From: Mycosarcoma maydis
Taxonomy: Eukaryota; Basidiomycota; Ustilaginomycetes; Ustilaginales
NCBI RefSeq assembly: GCF_000328475.2
Contig: NC_026483.1
Span: 496,001 to 560,000 of the forward strand
DNA length: 64,000 nt
Direction of reading: 5' to 3'
The first letter of the stretch is position 1; each line of letters opens with the position of its first letter. The position numbers were made by a program, and so were the translations under genes. Positions 19,238 through 30,307 of this stretch are shown one piece after another. A model generated the notes under the pieces. That model was given only the letters and a program-made list of their open reading frames with translations. It was not told the origin of the DNA and did no database searches.

Positions 19238-20941
19238 ATGGCGATGCCACGCACCTCGAACCAGCAGGATGCGATCGCCAGCTTGCGATCTTTCCTTCAG
19301 AGCTCCAGGAGCTCTGTTCCGGATGATGACATACTCGCCACTCTACTCGAAGTAGAAGGATGGAACGTCCAACGTGCAGCACGTCTTGTTGAGGAAGATA
19401 GCACGGCCGAGCGCAGGCGCAGCGGAGCTGACGATGAGACCATTGCCAGGTTCTTTGCACAAGATCCCCAAATCCGGGGCTCCATGAACCATGACCAGCT
19501 CATGACCACTTCTTCTTCTTCCTCAGTGTACGATCCTTCAAGGCGCCCACTGTACCGAGGGAGTGGTGCACCGAGTGGTCGCCCTGGAGGTGCTGGCTTG
19601 CGTCCTAATCCTCGAGGTCCTGACAACGGCACTGTGAGCGTCGCTCAGATGATCTGGACAGCATTGAGCTTTCCGCTTTCGCTAGCCTCGAACCTGTTGC
19701 TTTTCCTCGCACGAATCTTGCGGATTCAGACTCTGTTCTTTTCGCTGTTTGGCGGAGGCCCTGGTTCACACAGTCTCAGTCGATCGGATCCTCGCATCTC
19801 TGCAGAGAACTTTGTTCGCGAGCTAGAGGAGCAAACGGGAGCCAGATCTTCTCGCTCGGTCTTGCCGAACGAAGACGTCGGATCTCGCGCACCTCTGACC
19901 AAAGTTTTGCCTCCTTTCTTCATCGGAGGTTATGCAGACGCGCTACGAGCCGCCAAGGAGCAGATCAAAATCCTCGCCGTCGTCTTGGTCAGCCGCGAGC
20001 ATGGGGATGTGGGCCGATTCAAGCAAAACACCTTGGTCGATAGTGATCTTGTGGACTTGCTGTCCAAAGACGATTTCATCGTCTGGGGTGGCGATGTCAA
20101 AGAACGCGAAGCGTATCAAGTTGCGAATACACTCCAGGCAAGCACATATCCTTTCGTCGCATTCATCGCGTTACAGCCCCCTCGCTCAACAAGTAGGTCC
20201 TCAGGAGGATGGACTGCCTCGCCTCGAGCAGCGGTGCTGTCAAGGTTGGAAGGCTCTCCGTCAAGTGCCACCTCGGCGGCTACGATCGCATCGCACATCT
20301 CGGACATCCTATTGCCAAGGACGCGCACCTATCTGGAACGACTCAGAGCGGAAAAGCGACGTCGTGAGATGGAACGTCAACTTCGAGAAGAGCAAGATCG
20401 TGCTTATCAGGAAGCTAGTCGACGCGATGCCGAAAGGATCGCCAAGAAGCGAGAGGAGGAACGATGTCAGGCTTTGGAGGCACAAAGGGCGCGCGAAGAG
20501 CAGGAACAGAAAAAGCAGCTGGAACGCAAGAAAGTAGCATGGCAACATTGGGCGCTACAGCATCTCGTCCCTGCAGAACCTCCTTCTTCGGTTGACGCAG
20601 TGAGGCTCAGCTTCCGATTGCCAAGCGGCAAGACGCTGGCGCGTCGCTTCTCACCGATGGACACAGTAGCATCTGTTTATGCGTTTGTCGCGACGTCATC
20701 TGTCACAGCAGAAGTCGGCGATGTCTCGAGCCAGAAGCCGGATAACTACGAACACGAGTATCGCTTCAGTCTGGTAACTGGTTACCCGAGAAAACGCATC
20801 GAGTTTGCAGAGGCCGGTACCAAGCAGCTGCGAGATGTCGACGGACTATCGCAGGCTGCTAGTTTGATTGTCGAGGGACACATCATGGGTGATGAGCTGG
20901 CACCTACGGACGATGAAATGTCGGAGGAAGACGAGGTGTGA
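19238..20941 (+). CDS. UBA-UAS-UBX protein of the FAF2/UBXD8 (Ubx2/Ucp10) type
   Basis: Members recruit Cdc48/p97 to the ER membrane or lipid droplets in ER-associated degradation. I chose the ATG at 19238 (MAMPRTSNQQDAI); an in-frame ATG at 19073 would add 55 residues without similarity. The 567-residue product has a UBA-like domain (about 5-55, DDDILATLLEVEGWNVQRAARLV), a hydrophobic hairpin (about 139-171, ALSFPLSLASNLLLFLARIL) that would insert into one membrane leaflet, a UAS thioredoxin-like domain (about 195-365, beginning NFVRELEEQTG), a highly charged coiled coil rich in Arg/Glu (about 385-470), and a C-terminal UBX domain (about 478-560). The protein ends in an acidic tail (DDEMSEEDEV). 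Domain order is that of FAF2. Confidence 0.85.
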   Translation: MAMPRTSNQQDAIASLRSFLQSSRSSVPDDDILATLLEVEGWNVQRAARLVEEDSTAERRRSGADDETIARFFAQDPQIRGSMNHDQLMTTSSSSSVYDPSRRPLYRGSGAPSGRPGGAGLRPNPRGPDNGTVSVAQMIWTALSFPLSLASNLLLFLARILRIQTLFFSLFGGGPGSHSLSRSDPRISAENFVRELEEQTGARSSRSVLPNEDVGSRAPLTKVLPPFFIGGYADALRAAKEQIKILAVVLVSREHGDVGRFKQNTLVDSDLVDLLSKDDFIVWGGDVKEREAYQVANTLQASTYPFVAFIALQPPRSTSRSSGGWTASPRAAVLSRLEGSPSSATSAATIASHISDILLPRTRTYLERLRAEKRRREMERQLREEQDRAYQEASRRDAERIAKKREEERCQALEAQRAREEQEQKKQLERKKVAWQHWALQHLVPAEPPSSVDAVRLSFRLPSGKTLARRFSPMDTVASVYAFVATSSVTAEVGDVSSQKPDNYEHEYRFSLVTGYPRKRIEFAEAGTKQLRDVDGLSQAASLIVEGHIMGDELAPTDDEMSEEDEV

Positions 20942-21273
20942 CGATGAGGAAGATGACAATTTCGTCAAGCTAAAATGTGAGTCGATGCGGCGTAGCTTGG
21001 GCAAACAAAGTCGGAACCAAACAGAGATCATACAGAAGTAATCTTTACAATGTACTCTTGGGTGTAGGCGGCAAAGGATGGTGAGCCAGTTCGCATTGAA
21101 TTCCAACCTTTTGCAGGTGTTTGTGCTCAAGGCGCATATTCGTATCGAATTTAGTCACGAGTGAGGAGGCTCAGAGGTGAATCACGAACCTGGCGCAGGG
21201 TGCTTGGCGCAGTCTGAACGAACAGAACGCTGCTTGCGGCTACAGCCACCGCGGTACACTCGTGACTGCACAA

Positions 21274-21330
21274 TCGTGAATCGTGAATGTCGCACGGCTA
21301 CTGGCAAATCACGAATCGTGATTTGCGTGT
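21274..21330. repeat. Heptamer copies in the wc-2 upstream region
   Basis: AATCGTGAATCGTGAATG at 21273-21290 and AATCACGAATCGTGATT at 21307-21323, the latter an inverted pair of the heptamer. Confidence 0.75.
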
Positions 21331-23803
21331 GATCGGCGCTCCACCCGAGAAGCTGTGTAAACGCGGATGGAGAGCCGCTTGCCAAGCGCACTCTTCACCC
21401 AAATCGAATTATTATGACGCACTATCTCGTCACAATTCGTGATAACTTAAGTTAACTTATGGACGTTTCTGCTCATAATAGGCATTGCAGGTGCGGAGTT
21501 GAAAGTTCCTACCGTTTCCACACCGTGTCTGTGCCGGGATAGCCTTGCAACAGGGCCTGGCGCGAAAGTTTCCCAACGCAAGACTCGCGACTGTCCTTGG
21601 CGGGTCCAGTGCGAATCCAAACGGTTGCATCTAGAGGACCGCTCTTCGGCAGCCAGTCACTCATGTACAAACGGCGGGTACCAAGCGGCGGAGAAAGTGA
21701 ATCTGTAATCTACATGTGATTCAGGGCACCAAGCCTGTTTTGCAGGCACGATTGCTTTGATTGAAAATGTCCTCACGTTATCTGCAAGCTTGGTTCAGTT
21801 AAGTTATGCCTCGCCTCGTCGCACTCTGAAATTCATTGTTCCTGGCTTTGACCCGAGACGCTGACGTTTGCCTGTTGAGTTTTAATGATATGTCTGCAGC
21901 TACGTAGGAAGATGGGAACTGCATGGCAAAAGGGAAGTTATGTCACGGCATTTGATGCACCATACGGCTTCTTGGAAACATCTATCAGGCTTTTTTAGGC
22001 GAGGCAAGCAGCCCAAACATGGTCGGTCGGTTTCTGTAACGAAGTGATCGATGGCCCTTCAGTCAAGCCGAATCACGAATCTGTGATTGTGGCGTCGAGA
22101 CCCAAGGGTCCACTTGAACATCTTCGGAAATTGCAGCTACGCCTTTCCTAAGGAAGAAGGGCAACTGACCAGCTGCGCAAAACAAAAACAAACAAATAAA
22201 AAACATTTGTGAATGCAGTATAACTTGAGAAAAGAAGAGAGGGCCAAAAGAGACTATAGATCATGAGTAGATGCGTTTGTAGATGACGATGGTCTGTTCT
22301 TCGGAACTTCGGCTCGCTTATACCCAATCGAAATCGTGAATGATCGAGCTGTGTATGGTCTTCTATACTCTGTCTGTATCAGAATTTTCATGGCTGTTGT
22401 TCACGCTGAGCTTTCATTTGCACAGTCGTGAGTCAGCTGACGGCCTCGCCTATGAGCTTATCGCAGAAAGCACCAACGAACCAAACTTTTTGCTTTTGAG
22501 TCTTGGCGGCATGTTGTTGAACCGGGCGTATACTAGAAGAACAAAGCTAAACAAAGTGAGACCGAAGCTCGTTTTCGACGAGCTCGTGAGCACTGCTGCA
22601 GCCCAGTCGGTTGGCAAGCAGATCCGACTTCGACGTACGAACACCAGCCTGGAGCAAAGCAACGAAATGTTGTGACATGGCAAACTTGGAGCTCGTCACC
22701 CCGAAAGCGTTGTGCGGAACAGCTGTTACAAGGCGCTGGTAAGGCCAAATTTCGACGCGGATGGACGATACTCGTGACTTGCTTACTCACGACCCAAGCC
22801 GTTCTTGTCAGACCACTGTTACCATCATCAAATCTAAACGGTGGCCGCTATCAGTTCTGTTGGTTCTGTATTGATACAACAACACCCAATCGAACAGCAC
22901 AAACAAGCCGTGTAGAACTTGTTGCAGTGTTGCAGGGCAAGTGCCTGTACAGCTTGTGCTCTGGGCCAGCTAATCTGTCGCCATGATGAAGAGAACATGG
23001 ATCACGGCCTCTCACCTCGAGCTCTTAAGATTCGTGATTGTTCACGATTCAAGGGTTGTAAATTGCAAACGGGTTCGGCTACGGCCTTTTTGAATTCGCC
23101 TTGGAACGAATTTGATTGAGATTTGAGATTGTAGTCACTCTTGAATTAGTTGTATATATTTATAAATCCAAACGCCGAATCACGAATACGTGTATTCTCG
23201 CTTCGCTTTGTCTAGTTTTGGTGCTTGTTCTATCAGGCTTCGACGAACAGATTTGACACGCAAGGGTCAAGGACCCTGGATGTAAACCCTTTCGCTGCGC
23301 TGTCACTGACGCGTTATTCGTCCACGTTCGTTTTTGTAACCCCCGCCAAACTGTACCACAGTCTTGCTGCTAATCACTTTGTGTATGTGGGTAGCTTAGC
23401 GGGTCTTTCAGAGCCGCATCTTCCCCCCATCCGTGATTGAGGCGCCGCGGAGGGGCTCCAGCCTGTGCGTGTTCGCGAGCTGACGAACGAAAGGTGAGCT
23501 TTTGCAGATGCCACGCTGTCGCTGTGAGGTTTTTGGCGAAGAAGCAGACATTAAAGGCGGTCAGCCAACCATGCCATGCGGATGGGCAGTTCGGGGCACC
23601 TAACCCGCGGACCAATCCGCTACTCGCCACTGCTCATCGCGACAGTGGAAGAGACGGGAAAGAAAGTAAAGATTTTGTGGGAAAACAATCGTGAATGGGA
23701 CGGAAAAGTAGCGGCAGCGGCGTGAATGCCCTCTTGCCATTTGCCGGTTTGCCACCCGCGTCGTATTCAAGAATCGCATTTGGCGAACAAGATATCAACC
23801 ACA

Positions 23804-23831
23804 AACACACACACACACACACACACACACA
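23804..23831 (+). repeat. (CA)n microsatellite
   Basis: About 13 to 14 CA units, roughly 1.06 kb upstream of the WC-2 start codon. Confidence 0.9.
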
Positions 23832-24889
23832 GGGCGTATGCGCACGTAGCACGTACAACGCCGCCCAATAGCAGCCATCACCGTACTTCGTGGCCCAAGC
23901 AAGGGCCTGGTTGAGAGTAACTGATACTCTCGACTGTCATTGATTCACTCCTTTTTTCCTTTTCTATTTTTTTTCTTCTCCCTACTAAAGTCCCCGCCTC
24001 TGCACTTGCCCGCTCTTTCATTCATTACTGTGAATTGCACAGGCCGATACTCCCTTGCACAAAGTGTCTGTGCCGTTACTCACCGCGCTTCGCTTGCAAT
24101 CCGTCGCTCCTCTGTCGGCAGATGGCAGGCATCCTTTCTAGACCTTTCACTCGTGGCCTCACTGTTGCCTCGTATCTACCATAGCCTCTCTGTCCCTATT
24201 CTCACTCCACCAAGTGCTGTACCCCCAACCATTCGGATACTCTGTCTCGATAATCATCGACAGCCGTTCACCAACGGGTACATTCTGCACCAAGTTTCAG
24301 GCTGTTGTTTGCACAGACTTAATCGAATTGCCCTTGCACACCGAACCCACATCCCGCACTTCGTATTACATTCAACAACCAGCCGCCTCTGTCCCCATCG
24401 AATACCCTCGGTCGCCTAGCAGCCACATCCGTTCACCCCAGTTCTCAGCCGGAACAAATATTCTGTGGTGCAAGAAAGCTCCGGCTGCTTCTTTAAAACA
24501 CGGCTCATTCCACGTAGTCAAGTGGTCGAACAGCATATCTATCCTCTTTATATCGACAGCGCTAATCCGAAACGCTGCACTCCTCATCCGTCAGCCTCCT
24601 CGCCTTCTCGCCTGCTTGAGCTCAAGGCCTCGCACTCAGCTCGAACGGATATTGCGCCTTGGTCGTTGTTAACAAAGGCTCAACTAGTGTCTCCCTTATC
24701 GACGATCTAGTCAAAATCTTCATGTCGGCTGCACTGTAGCTCTGTTTCCGCGCTGCCACCCATCTTCAATAAGTTCCACTGCATTGCATTCGATCGCACA
24801 TTGACAGAGTTGTCAGCCCTATTCCACCAAAGAATTGCTTTACCTGGCGAGTTTTACATCCACGCTTGCACTGCACTTCAACTCGAGAC

Positions 24890-27667
24890 ATGCAGGGTCA
24901 GGGTTGGTCTAGCTCTGCGGCTGAAACGCCGCAAAGCTTCAACCCACCCCTCTTTAACAACGACGGCTCGATGAACCAGGAGGCGATGCAAAGCATGTTG
25001 CAAGGCAATGTGCCCAACAACATGGCAAGCCAAGGTTTCTCCGGCTTCGATCCCGCCCCCAACTTCCCCCACTCGTCTCAGATGATGATGCCGCACCGGT
25101 TTGGCGCTGGTCCGCAAATTCGGCCCGTGGTTGGCGATCCCACCCATCGTCCTATGCCGTCAATCACACCCAGTGGAGTGGACAACTCCGCATCTGCTGC
25201 AGCGGCTGCCGCATATGGTCATCTTGGATTCAACGGATCCGTCTCCGCACCTGCGTCCAGACGCCAGTCTCAAAGAAACACTGATCCATCACAGCCGACT
25301 CAGCAACAAGATGGTCCTTGGAACGCCTTGCCTGCTAACATGCAAGAATTTATGCAGCCTGGCACAGAAGTGATGGGCAACATATCGATGCAAGCTCCTT
25401 CCGATATGGATTTCCGCACCAACATGAATGGCTACGAACCTGATGGTCCTAGCTCCAACGGTAGCGAAGAGTCAGCGCAGGGCAAGCGCAGACGCATGAC
25501 CTTTGGAGGAGCGCCCATCAATCCTATGCAGATGCAGGCTGGCAACAAGCCTTTGCTCTTCCACAACAACAGCAGCAGTAGCAGCAGCGGAATGGGCGAT
25601 ATTAACAGCATGGGATCGACACCAATGCCTGGATTCGACCAAGAAAGGCAACATAATAGCTTCGTGCGCCCGCCATTTCACCATCGTAGATCTCGCAGCG
25701 GATCCGAGGCGACCGGCCCGCCCGGTCTTGGGAATCGCTCGTTCAGCAGTATCGAACTTGGGGCCGGTTCCCACAATTTGTACGGAAACGGTCCTGGCTA
25801 TCCGCAGCCACCGCCTCTGTATCCTTTAGGCCAACAACAAAGCCATTCGTTTGGCGAATCGCAAGCCCTGGCAGCCTTGGGTGGACATGCCGCTAGCCAC
25901 CCTCCTGGTCTCGGCAGTCAAATCCTGCGCGGCGTCGACGTCAGCGCCAGCGGCTCTTCTGCAGCCACCGACTTCACCAAACGCAAGGGTTGGACCGGGC
26001 GCGTGGTCGAAGAACTGCTCGACTTTGTCCATGTCTTGGATCCTGAAGGCATCATCCTCTTTGCGAGCCCAAGCGTCCAAGGTTTAACGGGTTGGAAAAG
26101 CGAGGAGCTCAAAGGACGCAAGCTCACTGAATTTGTGCATCCTCAGGATGCTGCCTCATTGGATCGCGAGATTGACAGGATGCGCAGCAGCAAAGGCGAG
26201 CTGCTGACCTACTACCGCTTCAAGACCAAGCCCCAGGCCATACGTTCCAGCAAAAGAGGTGACAAGGCGTTTGAAGATAACGAGTCGTCTGCTGACGGTA
26301 CAGGCGAGGAGAAGGGCAAGAGTAGCCAGCATTCTAGCGAGGTCGAACATGCTAACGCCTTTACCCGCAATGGCGAGTATATTGTCTTTGAAGCCACGGG
26401 GCACCCGTACTTTCCACCGCAGCCACCTGCGGCTGCTTCCAACGCCAGCGATGGTGCAAATGACAAAGACGATGAGAAAGCAATGGACGACAAAGGCAAC
26501 AATGCTCCCAAGCCAACCGATAGCGAGGCGCAAAAGGGTGTCGTCAAATTTGAGCCTCTCGTCCCAAGCCTTTCTACTGATCCGAAAGTGGCGCATCCAC
26601 TCAGTCGCGAGCAAACGCTGCAGACGCCCACGAGCGAGGCTACCAGCACGTCGCGCTCGCAGCTGCAATGCTTCTTTTGTTCAGCGCGTCCTTATCCGAG
26701 CAAGAACACGAGCATGCTCGATTCGTTCCTTGAGCTCAAGCTCGAGAACGAAAAGCTGCGTCTCCTCATCGCTGACATGGACTTGACTGGGCCAGAAAAC
26801 GAACATGAGCGCAGCTCGTTTGCAGCTGCGTACCATCCGGACTTGCTAAAGCAAGAGATCGAAAACGAGGCTGTTGCTGGTGCTTGGGCGCATCACGTCA
26901 ACCCGATGTCTGGCTCTGCTGCCGTCGGGCCTGATGGCCGTATCTTGACGACACAACCTGGCCAGAGGCCTGGCCATGGTTCGCGACAAAACTCGATTGG
27001 ATCGCATCCTACCAGTCCGCTGATGCGCACCAACTCTGTGCGAGACGAGGTGCTGGCCGGTCTCGGTGTTTCGGCGGGTGATGAGTCTGACGAGGATGCT
27101 GCTGGCAACGCGAGCAACGCCAACGGTGCAGGCGCGGATGGAATTGGCAACGCAGCTGACGATGCAAGACGCAAAAAGAAGCCCAAACAGGATGACGGTG
27201 ACCACGTCTGCACCGACTGCGGCCGTGTCGATTCACCCGAATGGCGCAAAGGTCCATTAGGACCCAAGACGTTGTGCAACGCCTGTGGTCTGCGATGGGC
27301 AAAGAAGATCAAGCGCAAGGGCGGCGATCCCAATATGGCAGTTGGTTCCATGATGGCGCCAAGCGGTATCATGCCGTCAGCGGGCGGTGTTGGCGGCAGC
27401 GTGGGCCCAAACGTCGGTATGGGCTCGCACGTTATGCCTCACGGTCCTTCGACGTCGCATGGCCATCCGCTTCCATTCAACCGTGCCGATAGTGGACAGA
27501 TGCAAGGCATGCCAAGGGCACCGCCTAGCGCAATACCGGCTGGTATGAATATGCCCAACCTGATCAACTCGTCGCCGAATGGCTTCGGCAATCGAAGCTC
27601 TTTTGGCGAGAATCAGCTTCATCTCCAGAACAACGGTCTCAACAATATGGGCGGCGGTCACATGTGA
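24890..27667 (+). CDS. WC2: White collar-2-like PAS/GATA zinc-finger transcription factor
   Basis: WC-2 forms the white collar complex with the flavin photoreceptor WC-1 and binds light-responsive promoters through its GATA finger. The ATG at 24890 (MQGQGWSSSAAETP) is the first in frame; the upstream TTG at 24866 is not needed. The 925-residue product has a long Gln/Asn/Ser/Pro-rich N-terminus, a PAS domain from about residue 368 (RVVEELLDFVHVLDPEGIIL) through 440 and resuming at about 492 (GEYIVFEATGHPYF), and a GATA finger at about 773-800 (CTDC, 18 residues, CNAC) followed by LRWAKKIKRKG, as in WC-2. The finger context DSPEWRKGPLGPKTL is diagnostic. A basic KKKPKQDD segment precedes the finger. 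The region upstream is unusually long, which suits a regulated gene. Confidence 0.93.
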   Translation: MQGQGWSSSAAETPQSFNPPLFNNDGSMNQEAMQSMLQGNVPNNMASQGFSGFDPAPNFPHSSQMMMPHRFGAGPQIRPVVGDPTHRPMPSITPSGVDNSASAAAAAAYGHLGFNGSVSAPASRRQSQRNTDPSQPTQQQDGPWNALPANMQEFMQPGTEVMGNISMQAPSDMDFRTNMNGYEPDGPSSNGSEESAQGKRRRMTFGGAPINPMQMQAGNKPLLFHNNSSSSSSGMGDINSMGSTPMPGFDQERQHNSFVRPPFHHRRSRSGSEATGPPGLGNRSFSSIELGAGSHNLYGNGPGYPQPPPLYPLGQQQSHSFGESQALAALGGHAASHPPGLGSQILRGVDVSASGSSAATDFTKRKGWTGRVVEELLDFVHVLDPEGIILFASPSVQGLTGWKSEELKGRKLTEFVHPQDAASLDREIDRMRSSKGELLTYYRFKTKPQAIRSSKRGDKAFEDNESSADGTGEEKGKSSQHSSEVEHANAFTRNGEYIVFEATGHPYFPPQPPAAASNASDGANDKDDEKAMDDKGNNAPKPTDSEAQKGVVKFEPLVPSLSTDPKVAHPLSREQTLQTPTSEATSTSRSQLQCFFCSARPYPSKNTSMLDSFLELKLENEKLRLLIADMDLTGPENEHERSSFAAAYHPDLLKQEIENEAVAGAWAHHVNPMSGSAAVGPDGRILTTQPGQRPGHGSRQNSIGSHPTSPLMRTNSVRDEVLAGLGVSAGDESDEDAAGNASNANGAGADGIGNAADDARRKKKPKQDDGDHVCTDCGRVDSPEWRKGPLGPKTLCNACGLRWAKKIKRKGGDPNMAVGSMMAPSGIMPSAGGVGGSVGPNVGMGSHVMPHGPSTSHGHPLPFNRADSGQMQGMPRAPPSAIPAGMNMPNLINSSPNGFGNRSSFGENQLHLQNNGLNNMGGGHM

Positions 27668-28852
27668 TTCGACCTCATCATCCTGGCGTATCTTTGGTCT
27701 TTACCTACCTTGTCTGCACTTTGATGTCCTTCCTCCCCTTTCTACTTCTCTCTATCTTTCTGTTACCACCTATCAACCTGTTCGTTTCTCTGTTACAGCA
27801 TCACGGCACAGCACTGTATTTCTGATTTGGGGGCTTGTTATAATACACGGATACCATGAACTTGGCTTCTTCTTTGGACGCCAAGCCTCACCCTATGGAC
27901 GGAACGCAGCCTCTCCTCTTTCTTTCTTTCTTTCTCTCTCTCTCTCTCTCTCTTCCTTGTACTGTATAACTCTATCAATCACGAATGCATGTTGACAATC
28001 CAGGGTGTTCGATCTTCAACATGTCTCTTACTGTGCTACAGCTAGGTAATTTAGGCATGAGTCAGAGTGTGTAATCACAACAGGCAAGAGATTCGAAAGT
28101 AACAGAGTTGTATTAGCGTGATACGTACGACAAGATTGGATTTCGTAGTTCAAATTGTGGGAGAGCTCTGATTTTAAATCTGCTTTTCAGCTTGGAACGA
28201 AGTTTGTATCAAACGCGAGTGATTAGAAATGTCTCGAAAGCGTTGGGTTTGCAGGCTGATAGAGCGAGTTTCTAGGCCGAAGTAGCGAGGTGGACCAACA
28301 GAATCGATTCACGATTGATTCGTCTGCGTATTATTCAAGATTGTTAACAAGTGTTGCCAACGTTCAGGGACCAGCACAGGCGAGAGCAAGGGCAAGGCAG
28401 GGCGACGCCTTTCTCTGGCCGCCTTGCGCAGTCGTGCATTCGTGTTTGCGTTGTTTCCCTACCTGAAGCGCCAATTTAGCTGATCGGCGGGTGGCTGAGC
28501 GCAGCTCAAACGACACAAGTCCGGTGTGTCTTCACAAAGCGCATACATTTCTCTCCATCTCACGGCGCGTCAGAGTTCAGACTCAGGACTTAGCCACAGC
28601 TCAGTCACTCGTGACTGAGTGAAATCGTGATTCGTGTCTGTGGCTGTATGAAAGAGTCATATCCTCAGGTCTCCCTGGTCTATCTCCATCTCGGGCTTTA
28701 ACCACCACCTCTCATTTTCCTCCTCGTCTCTTTGTTCCATCTTTCGGGCATTCCCATTGTTGCCTTCTTCCATCCAACCACCCAAAGCTTTCTCTTGCCT
28801 TTGCTCTACAGTCAGGTCCTGCTCCTGATCCACCGTCGATTGCAACCGTCTT
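27668..28852. other. Intergenic region WC2 / SUI1
   Basis: About 1.2 kb between two tandem plus-strand genes. It contains the WC2 3' region with a CTTT/CT tract (27911-27956), heptamer copies at 28307-28321 and 28604-28637, and a pyrimidine-rich leader just before SUI1. No gene is supported. Confidence 0.55.
27911..27956 (+). repeat. (CTTT)n/(CT)n pyrimidine microsatellite
   Basis: CTTT units followed by about nine CT units, 3' of the WC-2-like gene. Confidence 0.9.
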
Positions 28853-29377
28853 ATGAATATTCAAAACCTCGCCAGTTACGATCCCTTCGCCGATCTCGGC
28901 GACGAGTCAAAGCAAGACGCTACCTCCCAGGCGACAAAGAAGCAACAGACCCAGAATTACGTTCACATCCGTATCCAGCAGCGAAACGGACGTAAGACCC
29001 TCACCACTCTCCAGGGACTTCCTAAAGGTATGTGTGTGACTTTCAACCCCGTCAAGCTTTCCGAAAGAGGACATGCTTATTAACGACTTGCCTTTGCTCC
29101 CTCTTCAACTCATTTCAAAATATCGATCAACTGCGCATTTATCTTGATATCGCACACATGGTTTGTATTTCATACTTTCCGCCACCTCGCAGAGTATGAC
29201 CAGAAGAAGCTGCTGAAGGCCTTCAAGAAGGAATTCGCATGCAACGGTACCATTGTTGACGACGAGGAGCTCGGACAGGTTATCCAGCTCCAGGGTGACC
29301 AGCGTCAGAAGGTGGCTGCTTTTATCGTCCAGGAGGGTATCACCTCCAAGACCGAGGTCAAGGTGCACGGTTTCTAA
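28853..29377 (+). CDS. SUI1: Translation initiation factor eIF1 (SUI1), two exons
   Basis: eIF1 binds the 40S subunit and enforces start-codon selection. Exon 1 is 28853-29027 (MNIQNLASYDPFADLGD to GLPK), the donor GTATGT starts at 29028, the acceptor CGCAG ends at 29192, and exon 2 is 29193-29377. The join gives GLPKEYDQKKLLKAFKKEF, as in other eIF1 proteins, and the mature product is 119 residues (yeast 108). The core YVHIRIQQRNGRKTLTTLQG and FACNGTIVDDEELGQVIQLQGDQR is highly conserved. The ending VKVHGF is the family's usual terminus. A Gln/Lys-rich linker in the N-terminal tail (about residues 20-33) is slightly longer than in yeast. Confidence 0.97.
29028..29192 (+). other. SUI1 intron (165 nt)
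   Basis: GTATGT donor, CGCAG acceptor, phase 1, confirmed by restored protein similarity across the junction. Confidence 0.93.
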
Positions 29378-29647
29378 GTCGACTCGTTGCACGCAAGTTT
29401 AGGTTCCAAATCGCCTCGTAATGCTTTGCTTTGCATGCTCACATTGAAAGCAGCATCTTGATTCCAACGACTTGATCACTCGACACCTGCACACCCTCTT
29501 CAATCCCGCCTCCCCCTCGTCTCAACCTGTGGCTTCAACCCAAACCCTACGTCTCTTTCTTCCTTTTCCGACTCACTATATTTTGGCGACATACCGTACC
29601 TTGGCTGCACCGCTCCACCAGAGGCCTGACAAAGATTGTTTTTCACG

Positions 29648-30010
29648 ATGTTTGCCACTCACACGGAAGCGGGACCGTCGCGCCTTTCTCAGGTCGTGAC
29701 GGCGCCATCCCCTCGACGCATCCGCCACTGTCGGCATACGAGCCTGCTGGCCTTTTCGGCTGTAGCTTCTGCACCTATGCAAAAGATGGCGGTGCAAGAC
29801 GACGACGAATCCGGCTATGCCGGCTCAGTTGGAGTCTGCGTCGACTCGAGCAGCGATCCTGCTCACCTGCGTGGTACCCGTATCAGCCTATCATCGGTAT
29901 CACATCGTTTTGTTCCCTTTTTCCTTCGACCGATGGCATCAGAGATGGTGCGTCCACCAGAGGTGTCACGACCCACCCCTCCGGAATGGTGCCCAGCTGT
30001 GATGATTTGA
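29648..30010 (+). CDS. Small hypothetical frame downstream of SUI1 (weak)
   Basis: A 120-codon frame from the ATG at 29648 (MFATHTEAGPSRLSQ) to a stop ending at 30010. The composition (Ser, Arg, Pro) is unremarkable, and no domain, signal peptide or family is visible. It lies 270 bp after the SUI1 stop, so it may be only the SUI1 3' region. I list it because the 930-bp gap has nothing else. Confidence 0.2.
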   Translation: MFATHTEAGPSRLSQVVTAPSPRRIRHCRHTSLLAFSAVASAPMQKMAVQDDDESGYAGSVGVCVDSSSDPAHLRGTRISLSSVSHRFVPFFLRPMASEMVRPPEVSRPTPPEWCPAVMI

Positions 30011-30307
30011 AGCAATGCAAACGGTCTTGTTTCCCCCAGACTTGTTTTGTTGTTTGCGCGTGTTAGGTGGCTTGAGCAAGAGCGAGAGTGCGTGTTACGA
30101 TTTGGTGGCTTCAGCCGAAATTTGCACCATATGGGTAGGAATGAGTCAGCGAAGATGGTCAGGCTAGCTCAAGTCACAGAGTATGGTATGTAGGAAAACA
30201 AATCACTTCGTGACTGTTTTGACTAAGGGGGCATGCGTTTTGAGTAACTATGTACAGTACAGGGCTGACGGACACGGAAAAGAGGAGGGCTGAAGATAGC
30301 GGGAAAT

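Larger units (their letters stand above)
20942..24889. other. Long gene-poor region upstream of the WC-2-like gene
   Basis: Almost 4 kb without a convincing gene, by far the longest in the window. The left two thirds (to about 23400) hold scattered heptamer copies (21180, 21274-21330, 22071, 23030-23050, 23178) and short stop-rich frames. From about 23930 to 24889 the plus strand is pyrimidine-rich with several short upstream ATGs, as expected for a long 5' leader of the WC-2 gene. A (CA)n tract sits at 23804-23831. Confidence 0.55.

Noticed and set aside
22340..22675. 111-codon frame in the gap before WC-2
   Set aside because: No family, signal peptide or codon pattern; length is as expected by chance in 4 kb.
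23940..24672. Two overlapping frames in the pyrimidine-rich leader before WC-2
   Set aside because: Phe/Ser/Leu-rich and His/Pro-rich translations of CT-rich DNA; better read as leader sequence.
20942..24889. tRNA or snRNA gene in the long gap
   Set aside because: No A/B-box pair with plausible stems could be recognised by eye; a covariance search would be needed.
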